In this document: piece after piece, positions 49,285 to 57,961 of the stretch | Layout: each line of letters opens with the position of its first letter | How positions within the stretch are numbered: the stretch's first letter is position 1 | Origin: Solidesulfovibrio sp. | Lineage (GTDB): Bacteria > Desulfobacterota > Desulfovibrionia > Desulfovibrionales > Desulfovibrionaceae | Assembly: GCF_038562415.1 (NCBI RefSeq) | Contig: NZ_JBCFBA010000019.1 | Coordinates: forward strand, 1 to 64,000 | Direction: 5' to 3' | DNA: 64,000 bases | The notes under the pieces: generated by a model | The model's input: the letters and a program-made list of their open reading frames with translations, nothing else | Databases searched by the model: none | What the model was told of the DNA's origin: nothing | Position numbers and translations under genes: made by a program

Positions 49285-49455
49285 TCAGCCGATGGCCGGC
49301 GGTGCGGCCGCCTGTTCGGTCAGGGCGTTTTCCAGAAGCTTGTCGGCCAGGTCCTTGATGGTGCTGCGCCGGGGATCGAGGCCGAGCGTCGCGGCCAGTT
49401 CCATGATCTTGTCCCCGGTTTTGACCGCGTGGCGAATCTTTTCGTAGTCCTGCAT
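49285..49455 (-). CDS. Small conserved-looking hypothetical protein
   Basis: This 56-residue protein starts at ATG 49455 with GCGAGG upstream. It is helical and charged (MQDYEKIRHAVKTGDKIMEL, then TIKDLADKLLENAL). The alternation of hydrophobic and charged residues and clean boundaries support a real small gene. No family is recognised. A PilZ gene lies 118 bases upstream on the same strand. Confidence 0.55.
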   Translation of the reverse strand: MQDYEKIRHAVKTGDKIMELAATLGLDPRRSTIKDLADKLLENALTEQAAAPPAIG

Positions 49456-49573
49456 GGGCCTCGCCGTGCCTTGCCTTGCGCCCCGGCCGCCGACCGGCTG
49501 GGGCTTTGGACGATGATAGCCCCTCGGCCGGCCGGGTGCAACGCCGGCGTTGCGGCGCGGGCCCGTTGCCGCT

Positions 49574-50008
49574 TCAGTTCTTGACGATGCGCGTGATATC
49601 CAGGCTCGACAGGGCCAGGGCGCGTTCGAAGCAGATGCCGAATTCGTCGCCGTTTTGCCAGCGCACGATGCTGGCCTGGTAGTGGGCCAGTTCGCCGAAG
49701 GGCTGGAGCTGGGGATTGAACAGCAGGCGCTGGCCCAGGTACACGCGCACGGGTAGGTCGGCGTCACTGCGCAGCCGGGCGCCGCGTCGGCTGATGTCCA
49801 CGATGAGCACGTCGGCGCAGATCTCTTCGGTCTGGACGCGGCCGCGATGCAACAGCGCCCCGCTGCCGACGCTGATGCGTTCGGCGTCGCGTCTTTCGCC
49901 GCAGTCGCGGCAACGCCAATAGGAATCGGCCGGCGGGGCCTGGGGGACGAATTCCTGCCAAGTCGCCTTGCCGCAGTGGGGACAACGTTTGAATTCGATC
50001 AGCGCCAT
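49574..50008 (-). CDS. PilZ-domain c-di-GMP receptor with zinc ribbon
   Basis: This 144-residue protein has an N-terminal zinc-ribbon (Cys9, Cys12, Cys33, Cys36) in KRCPHCGKATW and YWRCRDCGERR. The PilZ domain (about 40-140) follows, with the RxxxR-type contact RRDAER and DISRRGARL, the conserved c-di-GMP-binding motif. It probably binds c-di-GMP; the cyclase at 20592 is a possible but distant source. The zinc ribbon could bind a protein or nucleic acid. Confidence 0.85.
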   Translation of the reverse strand: MALIEFKRCPHCGKATWQEFVPQAPPADSYWRCRDCGERRDAERISVGSGALLHRGRVQTEEICADVLIVDISRRGARLRSDADLPVRVYLGQRLLFNPQLQPFGELAHYQASIVRWQNGDEFGICFERALALSSLDITRIVKN

Positions 50009-50171
50009 GGCGTTTGCCCTGGATACAACTGGCGAAAGGCACGCCTGCGAAGGCAACAGCACATACCATTCGCGGCGCCGGCCCGCAACCGTCCCGGCCC
50101 GGGGCGTCTTGACGGGCGCCCTGGCTGGGTTATTTCTCCAATGGCCGGCGATGGTCGGCGAAGGAGCACGC

Positions 50172-50576
50172 ATGGCGGGACTGCTGGCCAGGCTTTTCGA
50201 ATTGGCCGAAAAGCGACCCGACCTCAAGGTCACCGAGGTCGACGACATCGATAGCTGGGGTTTTTTGCTGTTTCGTGACGGCCGCTACCACATTTACATC
50301 AACCGCGCCGTGCGCGATTTCCGAAAGACCATGGCCCTGGCCGACGAATTGGGCCATTACGCCCTGCGACGGCGCATCGCCCGGCGCGAGGGCACGCCGC
50401 CGGCCGCCGCCACCATGGTGGAGCGCATCCGGGAGGACAAGGCCTGCGACGCCTGGGCGGCCAGATTCACCCGCCGGCTCCTCTACCTGATCCGCCGGGG
50501 CCTGCACGGCGCCACCTCGCGCCGGCCCAGGCAGGGGCGCTACGATCCGTCCTGGCGATTGCCGCAGAAAAGCTGA
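50172..50576 (+). CDS. Degenerate ImmA/IrrE-like protein
   Basis: This 134-residue protein starts at ATG 50172 after AAGGAG. It contains GRYHIYINRAVRDFRKTMALADELGHYAL. This resembles the ImmA/IrrE metalloprotease motif (xINxxxxxxRxxFTLAHELGHxxL), but the first zinc-binding His is replaced by Asp58 (DELGH in place of HELGH). The protein lacks an obvious helix-turn-helix partner gene. It may be inactive as a protease, or may use a different metal arrangement. The 3' end is one base from the convergent EcsC-like gene. Confidence 0.6.
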   Translation: MAGLLARLFELAEKRPDLKVTEVDDIDSWGFLLFRDGRYHIYINRAVRDFRKTMALADELGHYALRRRIARREGTPPAAATMVERIREDKACDAWAARFTRRLLYLIRRGLHGATSRRPRQGRYDPSWRLPQKS

Positions 50577-50577
50577 G

Positions 50578-51225
50578 TCAGGCCTCGGGGGCGGCCGGGT
50601 CTTCCTCGCCGGCCAGGAGGGCCATGGCCGCCTTGGCGATGCCGGCCGTGGCCGCCGCGTTCACGCAGGCGCCAGCGAGGCCGCCGATCACCGGCGCCAG
50701 CCGCGAGGCGCCCGTGGCGCCCGATTCCCCCAACGCGGCCAGAAGCCGCAGGCCCACCAGGGCGTTGAGCCGCTGGATGGTGTCGGGGCTGAGGCGGGCG
50801 AACAGCGCCGCCGTGGCCTTGCCGCCAAGGGCCGCGCCGCCGGCCGCCGCCACCTCCGCCGCCTTGGCCCCGCACAGGCACAGCCCGCACAAGGCCCGCA
50901 CCCGGGGATCGGCCAGGTCGTGGCCGCAGACGATGGCCATGGCCTGGACCATGCGCACCCAGAGAAACAGCGTCCCGGCCAGGTTGACGGCCAGGCCGGC
51001 CGGCAGCAGGGCCAGCCCGCCGCAATTGGCGGCGAAGCCCGTGACCGCCGCCCGCCGCTTGTGGCTTTTGGCCAGGGCGTGCAGGCGTTTTTTCAGGGGC
51101 TGACCCGGGTCCATGTGCCGGGCGGCCAGGGAAGCGGCCGATTCCTGGCCGGGCAGGCCCTTTTCGGCCCGGGACCAGGCCCAGTCCAGGGCGCGCAGCA
51201 GGCGGTCTTGGCTGATGACGGCCAC
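50578..51225 (-). CDS. EcsC family protein
   Basis: This 215-residue protein starts at GTG 51225, behind AGAGGA. A helical N-terminal region is followed by hydrophobic stretches (about 75-105, NLAGTLFLWVRMVQAMAIVCGHD, and about 170-200, RLAPVIGGLAGACVNAAATAGIAKAAMALL) that match EcsC-type domains. EcsC in Bacillus affects ABC transporter-related secretion; most homologues have no defined role. No transporter gene is adjacent. Confidence 0.62.
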   Translation of the reverse strand: MAVISQDRLLRALDWAWSRAEKGLPGQESAASLAARHMDPGQPLKKRLHALAKSHKRRAAVTGFAANCGGLALLPAGLAVNLAGTLFLWVRMVQAMAIVCGHDLADPRVRALCGLCLCGAKAAEVAAAGGAALGGKATAALFARLSPDTIQRLNALVGLRLLAALGESGATGASRLAPVIGGLAGACVNAAATAGIAKAAMALLAGEEDPAAPEA

Positions 51226-51359
51226 GATAAATCCTCTTTGATGAAGGCGCTTGTCGGGAGATAAGGCCTCCCGCGCGCCGGGCAAGGGGCGCCGCGCCGG
51301 AGCGACGGACGTCTTTTCCTTGAAACCTGTTTCGGATAACGGTATCCCGGGCAGCCGCC

Positions 51360-52010
51360 ATGAAAACGTACCGCGACCATTACTTCAAGAAGGCCAAACA
51401 GGACAACTATCCGGCCCGGTCGGTCTACAAGCTCGAGGAGATCGACAAGCCCGCGCGCCTGCTTTTTGCCGGCGCGGCCGTGCTCGATCTCGGGGCCTGC
51501 CCCGGCTCGTGGACGCTGTATGCCGCCGGCCGCGTCGGCCCCGCCGGCCGGGTGCTCGGCATCGACCTCCATCCGGCCGGCACGGCCTTTCCCGGCAATG
51601 TCACCTACCTGACCGGCGACATGCTCGACCCGGGGCCGGAGATCGCCGAGGCCTTCGCCCGCCTGGGGCCTTTCGACGTGGTGCTGTCCGACATGGCCCC
51701 CAAGACCACGGGCGTGAAATTCACGGACCAGGCCCGGTCGCTGGAATTGTGCCAGGCCGCCCTGTCCGTGGCCGTGGAACGGCTCAAGCCCGGCGGCGCC
51801 TTCGTGGTGAAGATTTTCCAGGGCCCCGACGCCCCGGCCTTTCAGAAGGGGCTGCGGGACTGGTTCGACAAGGTCAGGGTGGCCAAACCCAAAAGCTCCC
51901 GGGCCGAGAGCAAGGAAATTTTCTATGTGGCCACGGGTTTTCGGCCTCCGGCCGCCGAACTGCCCGAGCCCGATCCGCCGCCCTTGCCCCATGGCGCCGC
52001 AACGGCGTAA
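51360..52010 (+). CDS. rlmE: 23S rRNA (uridine-2'-O) methyltransferase RlmE/FtsJ
   Basis: This 216-residue enzyme methylates the 2'-OH of a 23S rRNA uridine in the peptidyl transferase centre. The SAM motif is VLDLGACPGSWTLYA. The KDKE catalytic tetrad is visible: Lys24 (RSVYKLEEI), Asp in VLSDMAPKTTG, Lys in FVVKIFQG and Glu in SSRAESKEIFYV. A weak promoter (TTGAAA 51320, 17 bases, TATCCC 51343) precedes it. It is upstream of yebC on the same strand. Confidence 0.94.
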   Translation: MKTYRDHYFKKAKQDNYPARSVYKLEEIDKPARLLFAGAAVLDLGACPGSWTLYAAGRVGPAGRVLGIDLHPAGTAFPGNVTYLTGDMLDPGPEIAEAFARLGPFDVVLSDMAPKTTGVKFTDQARSLELCQAALSVAVERLKPGGAFVVKIFQGPDAPAFQKGLRDWFDKVRVAKPKSSRAESKEIFYVATGFRPPAAELPEPDPPPLPHGAATA

Positions 52011-52083
52011 AGCGGACACGGAAACGGACGACGAAACGACAAGCAACCGGTGCGCCCGGTTTCGCATAAAGTGAGGACGCAAC

Positions 52084-52821
52084 ATGGCCGGACATAGCAA
52101 ATGGCACAACATCCAGGCCCGCAAGTCGGTGCAGGACGCCAAGAAGAGCAAGTTTTTCACCAAGGTCACGAAGGAGCTCATGCTCGCCGCCCGGGCCGGC
52201 GGGGCCGACACGGCCCTCAATACGCGGCTCAAATCCGCCATCGCCGCGGCCAAGGCCGTCAACCTGCCCAAGGACAAGATCGAGCAGGCCATCAAGAAGG
52301 GCACCGGCGAGCTTGCCGGCGAGAACTTCGACGAGGTCCTCTACGAAGGCTACGGCCCGGGCGGCGTGGCCATCCTCGTCGAGGCGGCCACGGACAACAG
52401 GAACCGCACCGTGGCCGAGGTGCGCCACATCCTGGCCAAGGGCGGCGGCGCCATGGGCGAGGCCGGCTGCGTGGGCTGGATGTTCTCCAAAAAGGGCGTG
52501 TTCTCCTTTCCCAAGGCGTCCTTCACCGAGGATAGCCTCATGGAGGTCGGCCTGGAGCACGGGGCCGAGGAGATCGCCGACGAGGGCGACGTCTGGGAGG
52601 TCCACTGCGCCCCCGAGGACTTCGATGCCTTGACCGCCGCCTTCGAGGCCGCCGGCATGGTGTCCGAGGACGCCGAGGTGGCCATGATGCCGGCCAACAC
52701 CGTGTCCCTGGACGTCGAGAACGGCCAGAAGCTGCTTAAGCTCATCGACATGCTCGAAGACAACGACGACGTGCAGAAAGTCCACACCAACGGCGACCTG
52801 CCCGACGAATTACTGGGATAA
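52084..52821 (+). CDS. yebC: YebC/PmpR family protein
   Basis: This 245-residue protein has the family signature MAGHSKWHNIQARKS and KAVNLPKDKIEQAIKKGTGEL. The C-terminal domain includes GGAMGEAGCVGWMFSKKGV. YebC/TACO1-type proteins act in translation of difficult sequences or as DNA-binding regulators. It lies upstream of ruvCAB, as in many bacteria, though a 226-base region with repeat elements separates them. GTGAGGAC precedes the ATG. Confidence 0.95.
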   Translation: MAGHSKWHNIQARKSVQDAKKSKFFTKVTKELMLAARAGGADTALNTRLKSAIAAAKAVNLPKDKIEQAIKKGTGELAGENFDEVLYEGYGPGGVAILVEAATDNRNRTVAEVRHILAKGGGAMGEAGCVGWMFSKKGVFSFPKASFTEDSLMEVGLEHGAEEIADEGDVWEVHCAPEDFDALTAAFEAAGMVSEDAEVAMMPANTVSLDVENGQKLLKLIDMLEDNDDVQKVHTNGDLPDELLG

Positions 52822-52832
52822 GGCGAAGATCT

Positions 52833-52895
52833 GGGAGGGGCGTCGCCCCTCCCAGGCCCTCCCCACCGGGGGGCATGATGCCCCCCGGACCCCCT
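52833..52895. repeat. Hairpin after yebC and inverted copy of the dispersed element core
   Basis: Two palindromes lie in tandem after yebC. The first is GGGAGGGGCG-T-CGCCCCTCCC (52833-52853), a possible terminator for yebC without a U-tract. The second, CCGGGGGGCATGATGCCCCCCGG, is followed by ACCCCC (52867-52895). Read on the minus strand the latter is GGGGGTCC plus a palindrome, the same lead and core as copy 1 at 125-165. Confidence 0.6.
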
Positions 52896-52975
52896 CGCAG
52901 GGGGAAAGGGGTATGCGTGACGCCGGTTCCCCTGGTATGAGGCGTCGCGGGAGGTTCTCTGTTTCCCCCCTTTGC

Positions 52976-53014
52976 GGGAGTCCAGAGGGCGAAAGCCCTC
53001 TGGCCGCCGGAGGC
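52976..53014. repeat. Dispersed intergenic hairpin element, copy 3
   Basis: GGGAGTCC, the stem AGAGGGCGAAAGCCCTCT and the tail GGCCGCCGGAGGC. It differs from the 14297 copy by one base and shares its upstream flank TTTGCGG. It lies in the leader of ruvC, 33 bases upstream of the start codon, whereas the other two copies lie at 3' ends of genes. Confidence 0.75.
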
Positions 53015-53047
53015 TTCCTCCCTGACCAGTATGGCGGACGTTACGAC

Positions 53048-53557
53048 ATGCAAGGCAGCGCGCAACAGATCGTGCTCGGGCTCGACCCGGGCTCCAGGGT
53101 CACGGGTTACGGCTTCGTGCGCGAACGTTCGGGCGTGCTGGAGCTGGTGGCCGCCGGCGTGGTGCGCACGGCGGCCGAGGCGGATTTCTGCCGCCGCCTG
53201 GGCGTCATTTATAGCGCCGTGGCCGAGCTGATCGCCACCCATGGGCCCGTCGAGGCGGCCGTGGAGAACGTGTTCGTGTCCAAGAACCCGGGCACGGCCC
53301 TCAAGTTGGGCCAGGCCCGGGGCGCGGCCCTGGCGGCTTGCGCCGTGGCCGGGCTGCCGGTATTTTCCTACGAGCCCACGGTCATCAAGAAGAGCCTGGT
53401 GGGCGTTGGCCGGGCCGAGAAATCCCAAGTGGCCTTCATGGTGGCCAGGGTGCTGGCATGCCGGGAAACCTTCGCCGCGGACGCGACCGACGCTTTGGCC
53501 GCGGCCGTGTGCCACCTGAACCAGAGGCGGTTGACCCGCCTGTGCGGGGCGCGATGA
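53048..53557 (+). CDS. ruvC: Crossover junction endodeoxyribonuclease RuvC
   Basis: This 169-residue enzyme cuts Holliday junctions. The catalytic acidic residues are in [38 protein letters not shown] and [14 protein letters not shown]. The ATG at 53048 gives the normal family length; translation upstream of it is in the repeat-rich leader. It overlaps ruvA by ATGA. Confidence 0.95.
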   Translation: MQGSAQQIVLGLDPGSRVTGYGFVRERSGVLELVAAGVVRTAAEADFCRRLGVIYSAVAELIATHGPVEAAVENVFVSKNPGTALKLGQARGAALAACAVAGLPVFSYEPTVIKKSLVGVGRAEKSQVAFMVARVLACRETFAADATDALAAAVCHLNQRRLTRLCGAR

Positions 53558-54165
53558 TCGGCTACATCGAGGGCCGGGTCGTGGCCCGGCGGGAACGCTT
53601 CGCCATCGTGCTTACGGCCGGGGGGGTGGGCTACGAGCTGGAGCTGCCGGCGCCGGCCGCCGCCGCCTTGCCGGCCACGGGCGGGGCTTGCTCCCTTTTC
53701 GTCCACACCGTGGTGCGCGAGGACGCCTTCGAGCTCTTCGGCTTCGCCAGCCTGGAGGACCGCGAGACCTTCCGGCTGCTGCTTGGCATCACCAAGCTCG
53801 GGCCGCGCACGGCCCTGGCCATCCTCTCGTGCTACTCCGCCGACGACCTGGCCCGGCTGGTGGCCACGGGCGACATGGAGGCGCTGACGCGGGTGCCGGG
53901 CATCGGCAAGAAAAGCGCCCAGCGGATTTTCATCGAGCTGACCTACAAGCTCGAAGGCAAGGCGGCCACGGCGGCTTCCTTGACCGCGCCGGCCGGGTTT
54001 GGCCCGGGCGTTGCCGCCGACGTGGTGGCGGGGCTGGCCAATCTGGGCTATCCCGAAGCCGACGCCCGGCGCGTGGCCACCGCCGTGCTCGAGGCCGAAC
54101 CCGACCTCGACGTGGCCGGCGCGTTGCGCCAGGCCCTCAAGCGCCTGGCCGCCGAGAAGTCATGA
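53554..54165 (+). CDS. ruvA: Holliday junction branch migration protein RuvA
   Basis: This 203-residue protein binds Holliday junctions as a tetramer. Domain I starts with [10 protein letters not shown]. Domain II has the helix-hairpin-helix motifs [13 protein letters not shown] and [19 protein letters not shown]. Domain III (about 150-203), which contacts RuvB, follows a flexible Ala/Thr linker. Its start and stop overlap ruvC and ruvB by ATGA on both sides. Confidence 0.96.
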   Translation: MIGYIEGRVVARRERFAIVLTAGGVGYELELPAPAAAALPATGGACSLFVHTVVREDAFELFGFASLEDRETFRLLLGITKLGPRTALAILSCYSADDLARLVATGDMEALTRVPGIGKKSAQRIFIELTYKLEGKAATAASLTAPAGFGPGVAADVVAGLANLGYPEADARRVATAVLEAEPDLDVAGALRQALKRLAAEKS

Positions 54166-55154
54166 ACGACGATTGCCAAGTATCCGCCGGCCCCGCCGCC
54201 GGCCCGGACGACAGCATCCGGCCGTCGAGGCTCAATGATTTCATTGGCCAGGACGACCTGCGGGCCAATTTGCGGGTTTTTTTGCGCGCCGCCCAGGAGC
54301 AGGGCCGGCCGTTGGACCATAGCCTGCTCTACGGCCCGCCGGGCCTGGGCAAGACGACCCTGGCCCAGATCATGGCTTCGGAGCTTGGCGTCAATTTGGT
54401 GACCACCACCGGCCCGGTGCTCGAACGTTGCGGCGACCTGGCCGCCATCGTCACCAACCTGCGCCGGGGCGACATCCTCTTTATCGATGAGATCCACCGC
54501 ATGCCGCCGGCCGTGGAGGAGATCCTCTATCCGGCCATGGAGGATTTCAAGCTCGACCTGATCATCGGCCAGGGGCCCGGGGCGCGCACGGTGCGCATCG
54601 ACCTCGAGCCCTTCACCCTGGTCGGGGCGACCACCCGCCTGGGGCTTTTGACCTCGCCCTTGCGCGACCGCTTCGGCGTGATCTTCCGCCTGGAATTCTA
54701 CTCGCCCGAGGAGCTTTCGCGCATCGTCACCCGGGCGGCCGGCATCCTCGGCATCGGCATCACGCCCGGCGGGGCGCTGGTGGTGGGGCAGCGCTCCCGA
54801 GGCACGCCGCGCATCGCCGGCAGGCTCTTGCGCCGGCTGCGCGATTTCGCCGTGGTGGCCGGCGCGGCCACCCTGGACGAGGAGCTCGCCCGCGAGGCCC
54901 TGGCCCGCCTGGACGTGGACCCCCACGGCCTGGACCAGATGGACCGCAAGATCCTGGAAATCCTCATCGGCCACTACGAGGGCGGCCCGGTCGGGGTCAA
55001 GACCCTGGCCGTGGCCTTAAGCGAAGAGGTCCGCACCATTGAGGAGATCTACGAGCCCTACCTCATCCAGTGCGGGCTTATAAAACGCACGCCGCGCGGC
55101 CGGGTGGCCACGGCCAAGGCCTATGCCCACATCAAGAAAGGAATGCTCGACTGA
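54162..55154 (+). CDS. ruvB: Holliday junction branch migration helicase RuvB
   Basis: This 330-residue AAA+ motor drives branch migration with RuvA. It has [14 protein letters not shown], Walker [16 protein letters not shown], Walker [12 protein letters not shown], sensor [18 protein letters not shown] and the C-terminal winged helix ([13 protein letters not shown]). thyX begins one base after its stop, so thyX may be co-transcribed. Confidence 0.97.
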   Translation: MNDDCQVSAGPAAGPDDSIRPSRLNDFIGQDDLRANLRVFLRAAQEQGRPLDHSLLYGPPGLGKTTLAQIMASELGVNLVTTTGPVLERCGDLAAIVTNLRRGDILFIDEIHRMPPAVEEILYPAMEDFKLDLIIGQGPGARTVRIDLEPFTLVGATTRLGLLTSPLRDRFGVIFRLEFYSPEELSRIVTRAAGILGIGITPGGALVVGQRSRGTPRIAGRLLRRLRDFAVVAGAATLDEELAREALARLDVDPHGLDQMDRKILEILIGHYEGGPVGVKTLAVALSEEVRTIEEIYEPYLIQCGLIKRTPRGRVATAKAYAHIKKGMLD

Positions 55155-55155
55155 C

Positions 55156-55902
55156 ATGCCCGCCATCAGCCAATCGGTGACCCTGCTCGCCCGCACCCCC
55201 GACGCCTTGTCGCTGATCTACGCCGCCTTTCGCCAATGCTACCATCCGGGCGATGTGGCCGACCTGTGGCCGCGGCTGCTGGCGGGCGAGGTCGCGCCGC
55301 AAAAGCAGGCCGATTTCGTCGGCCGCATCCTGGCCTCGGGCCACGAGTCGCCCATCGAGCACGTGTCGTTTAGCTTCGCCGTGGCCGGCGTGTCCCGGGC
55401 CCTGACGCATCAGCTCGTGCGCCACCGCCTGGCCAGCTACTCCCAGCAGTCCCAGCGCTACGTGGACGCGGCCGGCTTCGACTACGTCCTGCCGCCGGCC
55501 ATCGCCGCCATCCCCGAGGCCAAGGCGCGCTTCGAGGCGGCCATGGGGCAAGCCGGCGCGGCCTACGCCGAGCTCCAGGAGATCCTCACCCGCCACGGCC
55601 GGGGGGCCAAGGCCAACGAAGACGCCCGGTTCGTGCTGCCAAACGCCTGCGAGACGAAGATCGTGGTCACCATGAACTGTCGGTCGCTGCTGCATTTTTT
55701 CGAGTTGCGCTGCTGTCTGCGGGCCCAGTGGGAGATCCGGGCCCTGGCCCTGGCCATGCTGGGGTTGTGCCGGCAGGCTTTGCCGGTCATCTTCGACCGG
55801 GCCGGGGCGCGCTGCGAGCGGCTGGGCTACTGCCCGGAGGAGGAGCGGTTCAGTTGCGGCCGCTTCCCGCGCCTGGCGGAAATTCCGCGTAGTTCCGTGT
55901 AA
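55156..55902 (+). CDS. thyX: FAD-dependent thymidylate synthase ThyX
   Basis: This 248-residue enzyme makes dTMP from dUMP using FAD and methylene-tetrahydrofolate. The ThyX motif RHRxxSxxxxSxR is present as RHRLASYSQQSQR, with SPIEHVSFSFAV before it and RSLLHFFELRCC later. It is the alternative to ThyA, common in anaerobes. It closes the ruvC-ruvA-ruvB-thyX cluster and is followed by a strong terminator. Confidence 0.95.
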   Translation: MPAISQSVTLLARTPDALSLIYAAFRQCYHPGDVADLWPRLLAGEVAPQKQADFVGRILASGHESPIEHVSFSFAVAGVSRALTHQLVRHRLASYSQQSQRYVDAAGFDYVLPPAIAAIPEAKARFEAAMGQAGAAYAELQEILTRHGRGAKANEDARFVLPNACETKIVVTMNCRSLLHFFELRCCLRAQWEIRALALAMLGLCRQALPVIFDRAGARCERLGYCPEEERFSCGRFPRLAEIPRSSV

Positions 55903-55930
55903 ATCCCTTTTTTCGACCTTTACGCCCTTG

Positions 55931-55962
55931 AAAAAGCCCGCACCGTTGGTGACGGGCTTTTT
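55931..55962. terminator. Intrinsic terminator after thyX
   Basis: AAAAAGCCCG (55931-55940) pairs with CGGGCTTTTT (55953-55962), with inner CACC/GGTG pairs. A-rich and T-rich arms allow function in either direction. Confidence 0.92.
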
Positions 55963-55984
55963 GCGTTTTCCGTATCCAAGTTGC

Positions 55985-56215
55985 CATGTATACGGGAGAA
56001 ACTTTTTTTTATAATGAATTTATGGAGTTGTTCGTGACATGTGCATGACCGTCCAGGGGCCATGGGGCCGGATCGGCAAGGGCGGGGCGGGTTTTCCCGG
56101 CGGTCAACCCCAAAATAGACTGTTGGTAGATGAAAAAAATAAATCCAGAGTGCGTAAAATCGAGTAATCGAGAGATATGCCTGTGGAAAACGCTTCCACA
56201 AATGTGCATAAGGGC
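55985..56215. other. Origin-like region with DnaA-box-like sites upstream of dnaA
   Basis: The 502-base gap before dnaA contains two sites matching TTWTNCACA on the minus strand: TGTGGAAAA (56182-56190) and TGTGCATAA (56203-56211). A near match TGTGCATGA lies at 56040-56048. AT-rich stretches lie at about 56002-56024 and 56129-56160, and a tandem AATCGAG repeat lies at 56158-56172. This is the arrangement expected for an oriC or for dnaA autoregulation. It could be either, and only one to three boxes is few for an origin. Confidence 0.5.
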
Positions 56216-56404
56216 TGCCCTGGGCCGCAAAGCCTTGCCAGGAGCGGACCCGCGCCGGCCCCCGAAAAGCCCGCCATGGCTGGCTTCGCTGGAATGCCTA
56301 GGTATGCCGGAAGGTTGCGCTGTAGAGAACCGGAGGGGCCACCCCCTTATTCCGGCCCCTAATCCGCCTTTGCCCCGGGGCCGCCCCTCCGTAAGGTGCG
56401 CCCC

Positions 56405-57763
56405 ATGGAAACGATCTGGCCCAAAACCAAGCAGCTCCTGCAAACGACCCTCAGCCCCGGACTGTACAACCTCTGGATCAAGCCGCTCGCGGCCCGGGCT
56501 CGCGACGGCGTCTTGGAACTGGCCGCACCCAACGCCTTCGTGGCCTCCTGGGTGCGGGAGCGGCTGGCCGATGCCGTGGCCGACGCCGCCGCCGTGGTCA
56601 TGGGCGCCCGGCCCCGTGTGGAGGTGGTCGAAGCGCGCCCCGCCGCCCCTGCCGTCGCCGCCCCGACAACCGCCGCGCCGCGCGCGCCCCGCGTCCCCAA
56701 GTCCCTGACCCTGCCCATGGCCCCGAAAGCCCCGGACACCGATGCCGGGCGCTTTCGCTTCAGCTACGACGAATTCGTGGTCGGCCCGAGCAACGAACTG
56801 GCCTATGTGGCCAGCCGGGGCATCTGCGACATGTCCCTGTCGGCCGACCAGCTGTTCATCAGTTCCGCCCCGGGCCTGGGCAAGACCCATCTCATCCAGG
56901 CCATGGGCCGCCAGCTGTGCCAGGCAGGGCTGGAGGCCGGCCGCAATCTGCGCGTGGCCTACCTGTCGGCCGAGGAATTCGCCAACCGCCTGGTCCTGGC
57001 GCTTAAAACCAAGCAGGTGGAGCGGTTCAAGGCCGCCTTCCGCGAGAACGTCGACGTGCTGCTGCTCGAGGACGTGCACTTTTTCCGCGACAAGCCGCGC
57101 ATCCAGGACGAGCTGCTCAATACCCTCAAGGCCCTCAATTCCCGGGGCTGCCGCCTGGTTTTCACCAGCTCCTTCCTGCCCAAGGACTTGACCGGCCTCG
57201 ACGGGCAGCTGTTTTCCCGCATTTCCTCCGGGTTTCTGGCCGTCATCGACAAGCCCGACCTGGCCACGCGAAAGCGCATCCTCGAAAGCAAGGCCGCCAT
57301 CCACCAGGTGCTTCTGCCCGACGCCGTCTCGACGCTTCTGGCCGACAAGCTCCACGCCGACGTGCGCCAGCTCGAAAGCTGCCTGCAAAACCTGGTGCTC
57401 AAGGCCAGGCTCCTCAATTGCCGCATTTCCGTGGACCTGGCCTGGGACGTGCTGCGCCATTACGACGTGTCCGCCCGGCCGCTGTCCCTCGATGACATCG
57501 TGTCCTACGTCTGCGACGTCTACCGCCTCTCCCCGGACCAGCTCGTGTCCAAGTCGCGCAAACGCCAGTACGTGCTGGCCCGCAACACCGCCTTTCTGCT
57601 GGCCCGGCAGCACACCGACCTGTCCCTGGTGGACATCGGCAACCGCTTCAACCGTCGCCACTCCACGGTGGTCAAGGGCATCACCGCCCTGGAGAAGCAC
57701 CTGTCGCTCAAGACCCCCCTCGGCCGGGAGCTGGAACGGACCATCGAGAGCGTCCATGCCTGA
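56405..57763 (+). CDS. DnaA-family replication initiator, atypical
   Basis: This 452-residue protein starts at ATG 56405 with AAGG seven bases upstream. Its layout is full DnaA: N-terminal domain I, an Ala/Pro-rich linker (about 75-110), an AAA+ domain (115-330) and a C-terminal helix-turn-helix (about 360-452). Walker A is SSAPGLGKTHL (Lys160) instead of GGVGLGKTHL, Walker B is LLLEDVHFF instead of LLIDDIQFL, and the DNA-binding signature is NRRHSTVVKGI instead of RDHSTVLHA-type. No dnaN or gyrB flanks it. It may be a second DnaA paralogue rather than the main chromosomal initiator. Confidence 0.85.
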   Translation: METIWPKTKQLLQTTLSPGLYNLWIKPLAARARDGVLELAAPNAFVASWVRERLADAVADAAAVVMGARPRVEVVEARPAAPAVAAPTTAAPRAPRVPKSLTLPMAPKAPDTDAGRFRFSYDEFVVGPSNELAYVASRGICDMSLSADQLFISSAPGLGKTHLIQAMGRQLCQAGLEAGRNLRVAYLSAEEFANRLVLALKTKQVERFKAAFRENVDVLLLEDVHFFRDKPRIQDELLNTLKALNSRGCRLVFTSSFLPKDLTGLDGQLFSRISSGFLAVIDKPDLATRKRILESKAAIHQVLLPDAVSTLLADKLHADVRQLESCLQNLVLKARLLNCRISVDLAWDVLRHYDVSARPLSLDDIVSYVCDVYRLSPDQLVSKSRKRQYVLARNTAFLLARQHTDLSLVDIGNRFNRRHSTVVKGITALEKHLSLKTPLGRELERTIESVHA

Positions 57764-57900
57764 AATTTTCCGTCCCAACCCCGCAACGGACCGTCCCGCG
57801 CCGGGACCCGGCCGGTTACGCCGCGAGGCGCCGGCAACCAGGCGCGATACGACATGCCATTTGCCATAGCCAGCTAGGGGGAGGCCGCCATTGGCCGGGC

Positions 57901-57938
57901 GAACGCCGGACGCGCAAGCGCCCGGCGTTCGTTTTTTG
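57901..57938 (+). terminator. Intrinsic terminator after dnaA
   Basis: GAACGCCGG plus CGC pairs with GCG plus CCGGCGTTC around a GCAA tetraloop, followed by GTTTTTTG. It lies 138 bases after the dnaA stop, behind further GC-rich hairpins (57793-57807 and about 57810-57831), so the 3' untranslated region is unusually structured. Confidence 0.9.
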
Positions 57939-57961
57939 TGGGCCGGCCGCGGCTGCGGCGG

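Noticed and set aside
51320-51348. Sigma-32 heat-shock promoter before rlmE
   Set aside because: CTTGAAA resembles a -35, but the expected CCCCAT-type -10 is missing at the right distance; only a weak vegetative-type match remains.
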